DNA of 64,000 bases from Ianthella basta (taxonomy: Eukaryota > Porifera > Demospongiae > Verongiida > Ianthellidae): positions 29,201-93,200 of the forward strand of contig CAXHTE010000091.1 of the NCBI GenBank assembly GCA_964019415.1, given 5' to 3'. The position numbers were made by a program, and so were the translations under genes. Shown here in pieces: positions 44,451 through 54,993 of this stretch (position 1 is its first letter; each line of letters opens with the position of its first letter). The notes below the pieces were generated by a model. The model was not told where the DNA came from. It did no database searches and saw nothing but the letters and a program-made list of their open reading frames with translations.

Positions 44451-45019
44451 TACATCCTTTCTATTAGCTTGGTTGAAATCTTCCATCCCCTCATGATAAG
44501 AAAATTATACAAGGTTGAATCTTTTAAAAGTATTTCTATCTATAATTTTGATAACATAAGGATACTGTCCACACACTGCTCACATCTGTAGACGTATACA
44601 GTAAGTACATAAATGGTGAAAACCTTTGACTCGCCAATCACTAGCAGTAAAGGTACATATGCTTGACATGTATACAACTAACTCTTCCAAATTTTCAAAT
44701 CAGTATGGACTGCCTTCACTCAGCTTTCAGTACTATCCATTGGAAGCTGATACACTATACCTCATTGTATTATAGAATGCAAACAACCACTAATAGCCCC
44801 ACAGATGCTGTCTGATAGTGCATAACAAACATTTGACATTGTTTTGGAGCTATTAAACCTGTTAGATTTGCATTTCAACTTGCAGCAACATTCAAAGACA
44901 AATTATTTGCTCACAGAAATTAATGGGTCTTAAATTATGCAGTATCCATTGGATATAAATGTATTAAAGCAATGTTTTCGTAATCATAGGGCTAAGTCAA
45001 CAACAACTGCATTAGTATT
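44451..45019. other. 3' flank of G6, no gene seen
   Basis: Some blocks resemble the spacer at 27650-27990 ('gtaaatggtg', 'tttgactcgccaat'). Just left of the G6 stop, the last 10 codons of the ancestral tail are still readable. Confidence 0.45.
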
Positions 45020-48000
45020 CTAATTTTCTAGAGGTGTTTCTTCACTCTGAGTTTCAGTTTCTGATTCCTCATCTGATGAAGTGGGGGCTCCAGCACGAAG
45101 TTCTGTTATTCGCACAAAGTTACCCAGTCCTTCAGTTGGATCATCTAACAATGGTTCTACATCATCCTCTTCAGTTTCATTCCTCTTGTGACAGCATCTC
45201 AACTTGGGACATTTCATGTACACCTTCCTTCCAAAGAGAATGCCAGGATAGAGGAGAGGTAGGTAAATGAGGATCATCCTAACAGAGGCATAGAATTGCT
45301 TTGTTCCTATTTGACTGTCTGCACTGAATATTTGCAGACTCAGAACAAGAATGAGGGACATGTTCCCCAGTATAGCTGTGTCCAGAGAATTCAGGCGAGC
45401 AATGGTGTATGGCTGGAAAATAACAATTAACAACAGTACTACTAAAGTAAGAATAAGTTGAATTCGCAGGGCATCTTCAGCACTGGGTATGAAGACAGCA
45501 GCTAAAAGTTGAATGATACGATGAAAGAAGTAGAGTGAAGAAAAGCTCCTCAAATGCTCCTTGTAGCAACCTTGAAAGACATTGACAAAATGGTAGATCC
45601 ATCTGTCAGTGTAGACATTGCTGCAGAATGTCTGCATCCTCTGTAGCTTCCTCAATGGTGGCACAGCTATGATGAGCCTGCCAAACAACTGAGGCACAAT
45701 GGGAAGAGTAAGGAGCAGGAAGGCTGGCAGAAGGACAAACACTAGCAGTATGATAATGGCTGGTATGAAGTAGGCAATGTGTTGAATGGAGCCATAGGGC
45801 ACAGATCCCTGCCACCACACAACCATCCTCTCTTCCCCATCCTCTCCTGTGATGGTCTGGTTGACTAGGATGTAGGAGGAGCTGACAAGGAAGCGAGTGA
45901 AGCCGAGAATGACAAAGGCAGGAAGTGCTCTGTCATAAGACATGCCATCAGAGTACTTTGCCTTCCATTGTCTCATTCGCCTGAGGCACTGGTCCACTCG
46001 GTGACAGCATATCCACTTCTCTGCAGACCTCTCAAGAACAATGAGTGTGATGGCCACTATCAGTGGGAAGAGTCCAATGGAGTAGTGCAACAAGAGTGTC
46101 TGTAACAGTGTGAGGTGTGAGTGTGGAATGAGACAGTATGGAGGTAGGAGCACTCCAAAAAAGTCCAAGTTCCAAATTCCGTACAGAACTCGGTATATCT
46201 TGACAAATGCAATATGCACTGTTCCTAACTCAGCATCACCTCTGATACTGGAGAAGGCAAGGAGTTGTGCAAACAGAAGGAAAGAGTTGAATCTTCCTGA
46301 CACCAAGTCAATGTTGAACAGCATCACAATGAACATGACAACCAGCATGGGCACCCACTCACTGAGGATCCAAACAAGAAGTCCCACTGTACTGAGGCCA
46401 TCCTGACAACTGGTGCACACTGGTCTCATTCCGTTGAAATTGATAGCGGTGCTGTACCCTTCAAGGCAGTCTCCACAGAGGAGGCCTTTACGGTTTGACC
46501 CACCGCATACTATTTCTTCTAGTAGTACCCTGGAGTTGTTATTAGGAAGAGTTGTTTGTAGTGTTTGACAGTATCCTGGAGGGCAAGGTGCACTGAAGAG
46601 TTTTTGTCCATCACAGCTGTGCTGGTCATGAGATGGCAGATACCCAGCCCAATGGTTTCTCTGTAACACAGCACCAATGTTGTTTGGATCAGATTCATTG
46701 CAGTCTTCTATTCCCAGCACTGTAGGTATTCCACAGTGACATGTTCCCATGTCTCCAGACCCTATTCGGTATATGTAGCCAGGTGGACAGCACTGGAACT
46801 CAATGTTCATTACTAACATCAAGTTACTGTTGTCAACTGATTGCAGTACCAGTTGTGGTGTTCCATTTTCAGTTTTTTTGCTTTCATTAAAAGTGGAGAG
46901 GTGGTTAGCCATGCCATGCTTCAGTGGAATGCCATGTAAAATAACAGTAAAATCTGCTGTGTACTTTGAGAAAGGGTTAAGTTGGACATCAGTTGTGGGG
47001 TTTGGGGTATTTATTTGTACAGTGAATACTGTGTAGATAACATTTCCAAGATCATCATATGCATGTTTGTGGGGAAGCTGGTTTGGTTTGCCAGGAATGA
47101 ACTGAATAGTTGGTGGGTTGTCAATGACAACAGAGGTGCCATCCACATGGTCAGGACGGGAAACTATGGGGGCAAAATCTGCACGTGTTGTGTTAGCAGT
47201 TTCATTGCAAGCTGAATAGGTGGTTCCATTAGCTTTGCACAATCTGACTAAGCTTCTGGTTCCAATTCTCAAAGCGAAGTTGTATGAAGCTTGTGTACTT
47301 AGTCCAGTATACCTACGATTTGTTAAATTTGCTTTAAAGTTGTAAAAGCAACTTTCATATTTGCTCACGTAAACTGACTGTCCTTCATGTTTTGCAGAGT
47401 TGTCAATGAATGCAATTTGAGAGAAGCGTGCTGTCTGTCCTGGTTCGGTCTGAAGGAAGCAACGGACATGAGGCACTGCATGTTGTGGTGAATGTATATA
47501 GAGGGCACCTCCTCTCTGGAAGGCATGGTTATTGGAAAGTGACATTACTGAATTTGTTGTAGTACGAATGTAACTTTCACCGTATAAAGCAATTGCTCCA
47601 CCATTTGAAGCAACACAAAATCTGAAAGTCGTAAAAGAGTCTGGTGGCAAAATGATTTCTGAATCAACTGCTATAAGTCCTTGTGATGCAGCTCCACATG
47701 TGAAGTAGCCTTCAAGCCTGATTTGCACTGATATTAGAAAAATCATGTTTGTGCGGGTCTGCATTTGAAAAAATGGATTAAACTGACTTTTCAATTTTAG
47801 AATAACCTTTTCTAGTTGGTGGATCATTTTCAAGGATACCAGCTCTGTAACATTTCCTCTAGTCAGATTGTAGGAGTTCCAATTTCTAATAACATGATGT
47901 TTTAGTTCGGCATATTGAGACTCTTTGCCTGTGACGTGGGCATCATTTACAGTTGCACAGTTTGTTCCTGTTGATGTGATCCCATGGAATATAGCTTTTC

Positions 48001-50011
48001 TGGGCTGTGGAGATGACTGCATAGCAAATGCATGTCCATAGTCTGCCTGATTGTTGATGAAATAAGCACCATGCATCTGAACTTTGTCTCCACTGTCTAA
48101 AGTGTACGGGGAGTGCACATAAAACACCGACAACCCTCCACCTATTCCTCTTTTTGCATTGTTAGCATAGAATATTGTAGTATTCATTATAACCTTATTC
48201 TCTGTTGCAAGCGTAGCTCTATCATTCTGAAAATGAACCTTGCTGCCTCCACCCATCATACTGACATTCAAATTTCCAGTGGGAACTAGTGTGTTATTCG
48301 CGACATAAACTCTATGTAGGATTACTGTGTTCTTTGCTGAAAAGTACATGAATTTGATGAACATGCCACCTCCAGTATTTGCTTTGTTGCCACCAATAAA
48401 TACAAGGCTGGCATGAAATCTGTTACTACTCGAGAAATCACTCAGTAAAACAGAAATCCCTCCACCTCGCATTGCAGTATTGTTCTCCAGAATTGTTCGT
48501 TCTAAGAAGAATAAATTGTACTGTGCATGATCCAGAAACATAGCAGAAACACTTCCACCATCTATCAAGGTATGATGATTTGCAATTGTGCTTCTATCTA
48601 ACAACACCCTGTTTCCTGCGCACTGACCCTTAAAGATCAATATTACTGCATTCCCTGGTGCTCTTGTTCTGTTAACAATCTGAAGGTCTTGTATTCCCAC
48701 ATAGTTTTTAATTGCACTGTCATTAAACAATAACTGCAAACCATTTCTCATAGCTTTGTATTGATTTTCTGTTATGGCAAGAGACACATGTTTGCATAAA
48801 AAGATAGTATTGAGTCTTGACAGACCATCAAGAGTAACAGACAGTGCAACCACACTCTTACCATAGCTTGCAACCACTTGTGCACCAGAGACATTTACTG
48901 TATTCAGTACTGTTTGCACTCGTATGTCAATGGAAACATAGGCTTGATCCTCAGGTTGCCTTTGAATCATCTCAAGCTGTCTTCTAGCACATTCTGCCAG
49001 AACTACAGTTTTATTCTTTTTCTGGTAGCGTTTATCCCAGCCATCAAAAACTCGAACTCCTACCAATTGTACAGTGTTGATATTCATGTTCTCAAACAGG
49101 CCTACATAGATTCCAGATCCTGCAACAGGGGCACTGTTGAAGACTGTTACATTGTGCAGTGAGATGTTGTTTCCTCTTCCTGTTCCATGGGCACTGATGT
49201 AAATACCATTGAATTCCATAGAAGGGTCATATTCAGTGTGAGTGTTTGTGTTGACAACTTGTATATTATTCAAAAGCACAGTACTATTATTTATTGCTGA
49301 CTGATATCTTCCGTAGATGTTGCAGAGAATTCCATATCCATATGTTCCATTATGCAGTACTGAGACATCATACAGAGTGATCACACCATGAGTGATAATG
49401 TTTGTTAGTACCATCCCTGTACCATTTTGCCCTGTTACGTGAACAGTTACATTATGTACTGTCACATTAGTGCAGCTGGAAAAGTACAGGGTAGGGGATC
49501 TAGGGACACTGTGAGAAGGGAGCTTTGGGTCTTCTTTTTTACCGCAATCATGAAACACTATAGCTTTAATCATTACATTAGCAACACCTGTTACAGCAGT
49601 TGTTGCTCCATTCAGGCACTGGACTGTGGGTCGACTGGTGGCACATTCACCCTCTATCCTTAGAGCAAAAGCATTAGCTGGGAATGGTCTGTATGGGTCT
49701 ACAGGATATGGCTGGAGTCCATGGGTGCCACAGGTGATTTTGATTGATGTGGTGTTTATAGTGTAGTATAGAGCATACTCCAGTGACCTGCATGACCTGC
49801 TAGGAGGTGGCTGTGCCATCAGTGCACCTACTGGTGTGTGGTGTATGCATTGAGGACCGTCCTCTCCCTTGGTGTCAACCCACATGACTCTGTCACTCCT
49901 GACCACTGTCGCTAGGCAACACAACGCCATCCACAGCAGGAGGGTGCAGGACAGCCTGTTATGGACTTGAGGATGATCCATTCTCAGCTGCCTAAGTCTC
50001 AGTGTGGACAA
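45020..50011 (-). CDS. G6: family member with a premature stop that removes the C-terminal motif (1663 aa)
   Basis: Single exon. The conserved start is likely ATG at 49981 (MDHPQVHN). A signal peptide (LLLWMALCCLATVVRS), DRVMWVDTKGEDGPQC, a beta-helix with GGG coils, a Cys-rich module ending near residue 1198, membrane helices and an acidic tail follow. The frame stops after TPLEN, where the other copies read LEN(Q/K)NT..; the codon CAG has become TAG. Reading on past the stop gives NTNAVVDLAL and then TGA, so the lost tail is intact downstream and the change is recent. The N-terminal third is closest to G1, G2 and G7. The protein otherwise looks functional. Confidence 0.92.
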   Translation of the reverse strand: MSTLRLRQLRMDHPQVHNRLSCTLLLWMALCCLATVVRSDRVMWVDTKGEDGPQCIHHTPVGALMAQPPPSRSCRSLEYALYYTINTTSIKITCGTHGLQPYPVDPYRPFPANAFALRIEGECATSRPTVQCLNGATTAVTGVANVMIKAIVFHDCGKKEDPKLPSHSVPRSPTLYFSSCTNVTVHNVTVHVTGQNGTGMVLTNIITHGVITLYDVSVLHNGTYGYGILCNIYGRYQSAINNSTVLLNNIQVVNTNTHTEYDPSMEFNGIYISAHGTGRGNNISLHNVTVFNSAPVAGSGIYVGLFENMNINTVQLVGVRVFDGWDKRYQKKNKTVVLAECARRQLEMIQRQPEDQAYVSIDIRVQTVLNTVNVSGAQVVASYGKSVVALSVTLDGLSRLNTIFLCKHVSLAITENQYKAMRNGLQLLFNDSAIKNYVGIQDLQIVNRTRAPGNAVILIFKGQCAGNRVLLDRSTIANHHTLIDGGSVSAMFLDHAQYNLFFLERTILENNTAMRGGGISVLLSDFSSSNRFHASLVFIGGNKANTGGGMFIKFMYFSAKNTVILHRVYVANNTLVPTGNLNVSMMGGGSKVHFQNDRATLATENKVIMNTTIFYANNAKRGIGGGLSVFYVHSPYTLDSGDKVQMHGAYFINNQADYGHAFAMQSSPQPRKAIFHGITSTGTNCATVNDAHVTGKESQYAELKHHVIRNWNSYNLTRGNVTELVSLKMIHQLEKVILKLKSQFNPFFQMQTRTNMIFLISVQIRLEGYFTCGAASQGLIAVDSEIILPPDSFTTFRFCVASNGGAIALYGESYIRTTTNSVMSLSNNHAFQRGGALYIHSPQHAVPHVRCFLQTEPGQTARFSQIAFIDNSAKHEGQSVYVSKYESCFYNFKANLTNRRYTGLSTQASYNFALRIGTRSLVRLCKANGTTYSACNETANTTRADFAPIVSRPDHVDGTSVVIDNPPTIQFIPGKPNQLPHKHAYDDLGNVIYTVFTVQINTPNPTTDVQLNPFSKYTADFTVILHGIPLKHGMANHLSTFNESKKTENGTPQLVLQSVDNSNLMLVMNIEFQCCPPGYIYRIGSGDMGTCHCGIPTVLGIEDCNESDPNNIGAVLQRNHWAGYLPSHDQHSCDGQKLFSAPCPPGYCQTLQTTLPNNNSRVLLEEIVCGGSNRKGLLCGDCLEGYSTAINFNGMRPVCTSCQDGLSTVGLLVWILSEWVPMLVVMFIVMLFNIDLVSGRFNSFLLFAQLLAFSSIRGDAELGTVHIAFVKIYRVLYGIWNLDFFGVLLPPYCLIPHSHLTLLQTLLLHYSIGLFPLIVAITLIVLERSAEKWICCHRVDQCLRRMRQWKAKYSDGMSYDRALPAFVILGFTRFLVSSSYILVNQTITGEDGEERMVVWWQGSVPYGSIQHIAYFIPAIIILLVFVLLPAFLLLTLPIVPQLFGRLIIAVPPLRKLQRMQTFCSNVYTDRWIYHFVNVFQGCYKEHLRSFSSLYFFHRIIQLLAAVFIPSAEDALRIQLILTLVVLLLIVIFQPYTIARLNSLDTAILGNMSLILVLSLQIFSADSQIGTKQFYASVRMILIYLPLLYPGILFGRKVYMKCPKLRCCHKRNETEEDDVEPLLDDPTEGLGNFVRITELRAGAPTSSDEESETETQSEETPLEN

Positions 50012-50447
50012 AGATTAGCTGTTGCTTCTTTCCTGAAAAATCTTCTACTGTATGTGAACTATAGACAAATGCAAATGGAAATGTGAAGCAGGGCTTATTT
50101 CATGACAGCATAACATGAAGAAACTGTTAGGGCAGGTACAGAATTGGGATTCATTATTAAATTGCTCACAGTGTGTACATATATGTACACTTAATTTTCA
50201 TACCTTTAAAGGTTGCAAATGTTTCTGGCTATATACCGATATTCAATCTCTGTGCCTCCTGGGGTACAGGCCTGATAACTGAGACTTCTGCCAAGCAGGT
50301 CTTCTCTTGATTAAAAATTTCACATAGGTGGTCTCAAAGAACATGTTGGAACACCATAATGATATACTATATAGCAATTATTACTGTAAGCACATACAAG
50401 TGCTCTACTCCTTTCAACCACTGCATGAACTGAAATTAAAATCTCGA

Positions 50448-50692
50448 GGTACCCATACACATGAAACTGCAGGGTACCCATACCCATACAACATGAAAGT
50501 GCATGGTACCCATACCCATACCACATGAAACTGCATGGTACCCATACCCATACAACATGAAACTGCATAGTACCCATACCCATACCACATGAAACTGCAT
50601 GGTACCCATACCCATACCACATGAAACTGCATGGTACCCATACCCATACCACATGAAACTGCAGGGTACCCATATCCATACAACATGATACA
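50448..50692. repeat. 32-bp minisatellite, about 7.5 units, upstream of G6
   Basis: The unit reads roughly ggtacccatacccatac, then cacatgaaactgcat, with gaaactgca recurring every 32 bp (50463, 50495, 50527, 50559 and on). The paralogous G1 flank has one diverged unit-like sequence at about 7557-7586 (cgaggcagccatgcaacatg, then aaactccatag), so the array grew from a single-copy precursor. Confidence 0.92.
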
Positions 50693-52885
50693 CAGAAATG
50701 AATTATCTATAAATATAATGTTATGAGATGCATAAAGTAATAGTTATTATGCAATATGCAATAATAGGTTCTCATATCACAATGCAGTGCCACATTAAGA
50801 TGCAGCTGACCATCCCCAAACAGTTTCTGGCCAGGCATAACTGCACTTGTTCCACATGGATTGCTTTCTGCATCAATCCATTATCCCTGCATCTGATGAT
50901 GCAACACTGACTCATGATCAACTAATGCCCAAGCAACTTGCTGAAAAACTCAGGCTTGCCCGCAACTTGCATGATATGTGGTCTGCAGTGTCATTTTTAC
51001 AATATACTCTGGGCCACATTAACAGCCTCTACCCTCTCTGTGCTGTAATATATAGGCATTATGGCATATTGTTGGTAAAGGGTAACAAAATGGTGAATTT
51101 GATTGCAATATGCCACATCATACACAGTGCATTGGGGGGGTTGGGGTGTCTCCTCACTGCATGTGCTTGCCAGAGCTACAGTACATTTTCACTAGTAGCT
51201 AGTCATGCTGTGGAAATAGTAATACTATGTACTATAGCTATAATGCTTACATACATTATGTACCTCAAAATATATGTTGTAAAGTGTGCTATTGAAGAGC
51301 ACTATCTATAGCTCCTTTGTTCCATTTAATATACATCACATTCATGTGTATAATTATTGTTATCATTGCTAACTTGTCTGTTAATCTTGAGTACACCAAT
51401 TTCACTTTTTGAAATTCCTCCATTCAAGCATTCCGCATTTCTGTAGTATGAGAATGCTACATTATAATCGTAATGAGACATGCACCTTGTACAAGCAATT
51501 ATAGAAGTTTAAGATTGCTGTTTATTGTAAAATGAATTGCAATGAACAGAAAGTGTTATGACAAAATGGCTGCGGTGTATACAGCATACAGTCATTTTCA
51601 TGTTGATGTATGGCATCTTCCAGGGAAACATTTTCTTGTCAAACCAACGTTTATGAAGGGTGAAGGGCCTATGTATCGACGAGACTAACCATAGCTTCCT
51701 CAATCTTCCTTAGGTAGAACTTACTACCTGTACAATTTGCATTTTAAACCTCATCTTTCATGGCATTGCAATATGTTGGATGTGTGCATCCAGTAAAATA
51801 TGATGTATATGTATCCATAACTTGTGTTCCAAGGATGCATATGAGGTTGTGCAGTTGGAATTGTCTATGGTCACCTCAAGTACTCAGATAATAGCTACGT
51901 ATACACAGTGTTTATAGAACAGGTTTAAGTTATGTCAGCAGGCATTATGACAGTTCTATTGTGGTGCTTTCATCGGATGACCAGCTACTCTACTCTGCCT
52001 GGATTGTAGACTCTTGCATAATTGATTTGCTAAATTCAATGTACCATCTTTGGCCATCAACATTGCTGCATCCCCAACTATCTGAACTGGGAGTGGTTAG
52101 CAGGTGTCGCACAAGTTTTTAGACTTGAAATATTTGTAGTTATGCCAATTTGAAAACAGGTCTCTGTTCAAAGTCCAAATTGCATTTCTCCCTATTCATT
52201 CATTTCAAATTCCCTCTACTTTAGCTAAGTTCAAATTCTAGTATGGATGTAGAACATAAACGGTAGCCAATTCAATGTTTAAGATAAACAATGCAATTTG
52301 AAGGTGCAAGTGAAAGTTTGGTAGAGCAAACAATAAACATAATTATAATGCGAGTTTGTGTATGGCTGCTAGTATAATTACTGGCAGTTTGAAGTTGGCT
52401 ATTTTGTAAAATAATAAAATTGGAACCCCAAAAACTGGCAAACAAACGTAGCACGTCCAACTAATTATGTCAAGGAGAATGATTTCCAGTTTGAACATTG
52501 GCAGGACAACAAACGAGATGTCAATTGTAAGTATCCGGATCTTTGTTTGAGCAAGTTCAATTTGAATGAGAGCATGGACACAGCTGGCTTCAAGATGGAC
52601 AAAATAACAGCAAGAGCCAGTAAAGCCAAAATCAAACCTCTCCCAATACTCACATGCAACCTATAGGTAGGCTGAAATTAACAGAACTATAGCTACGTGC
52701 AGCTATTTTTGCAAGGAATTTGAAGTACCATAACTACTTGATAGTAGATGTAGTGTGGACATGCACGATTATGTTGATGAAATAATGCATACGTATTATA
52801 TGTATGTGGAATTGTGTACAAATGTGCAAAAACCTGAACGCTGATGATGGTTGAGCAAGACAAGGGCAATACCATGTGGTAGATA
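50693..52885. other. G6-G7 spacer, no confident gene
   Basis: Bases of about 51545-51630 match 8395-8490 of the G1 flank. An open frame at 50847-51311 (154 codons, plus strand) matches nothing I recognise and has no supporting context. The end at 52885 is the left limit of the visible duplication. Confidence 0.45.
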
Positions 52886-53209
52886 AACTGACTATTTTGT
52901 TGAAAGATATCCAGAGACTTCAAAATACAATTGGTTCTTGGCTTACTTATGTTTGGTAACTTTATAAGTCATTTGTCAGAATTGGTAGTACAGTAGATTA
53001 TACTTTCCATTGTCCTTGACCATTGATTGTTACTATAGCCCAAGGTATGCTAGTATGCAATCAATTAATCAATCAATCAATCAGTACAGATGTTTCTCCA
53101 ATACCGGATCAGGAGGTCATCCTTACGTTTATTATACAAGCTAAATGACAGTTAGAGGATGACAATAATATTATAAGCATAATTATATGGATACTAAGAA
53201 ACTTTATGG

Positions 53210-54140
53210 TTATTTGAAATTGTCAGTCCATCTCATTCTGGGTTTTCCTCTAGGCCCTTTCCACTCCATCTCGCCTTCAAAAATCTTTCTAGTTGTTCGT
53301 TTCCTACTCATCTCTTCCATTCTAGCCTTCCACTTCTCCTGCCTGGTCTTTACCATATCTAAAACACTCAGTTGACATGGCTTCTCCCTGATGTCCACAT
53401 TCCTTACCCTATCCAGTCTACTTACTCCTTCGATCCGCCTCAAGACATTTATCTGAGTGGCTTGTACCTAGATTGTAGATGTTTTGACAGGCACCACGTC
53501 TCACAGCCATACAATAGTGTGGGGATCATTGTCGCATTCACCACTTTCAATTTTGTGCTCCTGCTCAGTTCCTTCCTCTTCAATACTGTTTTGTTCATGC
53601 CCTCAATCACTCGTGTTGCACTCCAAATCTTTGCCTCCACTTCTTTCTTCATCCTCCCATCACTACTATTTATCACTCCCAAGTGCTTCATTTCATCTAC
53701 CTGATCTATTACCTCCTCACCAATTTCAACTTCCCAATCCTCACTCTTCATGGCTGCCTTCATCACCTTAGTCTTCCTCCAACTTACCTTCATCTCCCAT
53801 TTGCTTAACACATCACTCATTACTTGCATATCATGCTGAAGTTCGTTCACCGATTCCGACATTACCACCATATCATCTGCAAAGAGGAATACTCCTACAT
53901 TCCCACTAGACAACCTCACCTCACTCTAAAACTGCCTTTTGCTTCCCTCGTCACCCTGTTCATAAACACATTAAAAAGCCATGGAGATAGAGTACAACCT
54001 TGCCTCACACCTCTGCACACACCAAACAGCTCTGATTCCATTCTCCCAACTTCCACGTGCACCCTTGCCCTCCCTGTGTGCCTGTACTGCCCTAAGTAAC
54101 TTCCCTTTCACCCCCTACTCATCTAACACTTTCCAAAGCA
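53210..54140 (-). mobile_element. LINE fragment, second copy
   Basis: Same RT pieces and same frameshifts as at 325-1255, including GVRQGCTLSPW, FADD and YGCETW. The shared lesions show that the element was already dead when the segment was duplicated. Confidence 0.9.
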
Positions 54141-54727
54141 AAAACTGCACTTGTCACTAACGCATTCAATCAGGTGAAACTCATTTTTATTGTGCACAAA
54201 ATGTTTTAAGCTTTACAAAAGTTCTGTTCTAACCTGAGGACATCTTTCAATTTCCTCCTGCCTCCTGATGTCAGCTTCAACCATCAGCGCTGAAAGTTGT
54301 GCTCGCTGCTCTATTTGCACCCATTCTAAATGGCAGTCACATGCTCAGATTGGGTCTCTCAGACGTTGCCAACCATTAATAACTTGTCACAAACTTTTGC
54401 TGCTATTAGAACCATTGCTTTTACATTAGTCAAATTTACAGTTAAAGAAAAGTACTCTTACCCATACAGAAATTAACACTATCTCTGTTATAATATTATA
54501 GATGTGCATATATAATTATATAGATTATACATGCACAATAATGCTACATATGTGACTGTGGAAAGGTCACTTCTATCACTGTGCACACAACCTAATGAGC
54601 ACAATGCTGTCTTGCTGAATTGCTCCATGTATTCTTTAATGAAGCTGATTTTAATTGTATATATGTGGTGAATGGAGACCACACATGTAGCCTGATCTTC
54701 CGGTTCAACATGCATATGTTGAAGTGG

Positions 54728-54840
54728 ACATCCAACACATGCACATCCAACACATGCACATCCAACACATGCACATCCAACACATGCACATCCGACACAT
54801 GCACATCCAACACATGCACATCCAACACATGCACATCCAA
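54728..54840. repeat. 15-bp minisatellite, second copy
   Basis: Same unit number as at 1843-1955, with one substitution (tccgacacat in the fifth unit). Confidence 0.95.
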
Positions 54841-54993
54841 TTGCTACAACAGTTGCATTTGGCAATGTACTGTTAAACAATTATGGTAACCATGAATATG
54901 TAGTATAAAACATGCATACATCTAAAGCAATAGTGCTATAAGCCCAAAACATTATAAAGCAATAAGTAGCAATTAGAAGCAATGTTTGAGCAT

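Noticed and set aside
50847..51311. 154-codon plus-strand frame with hydrophobic stretches
   Set aside because: No recognisable family, no conservation in the paralogous G1 flank, and composition like neighbouring spacer.
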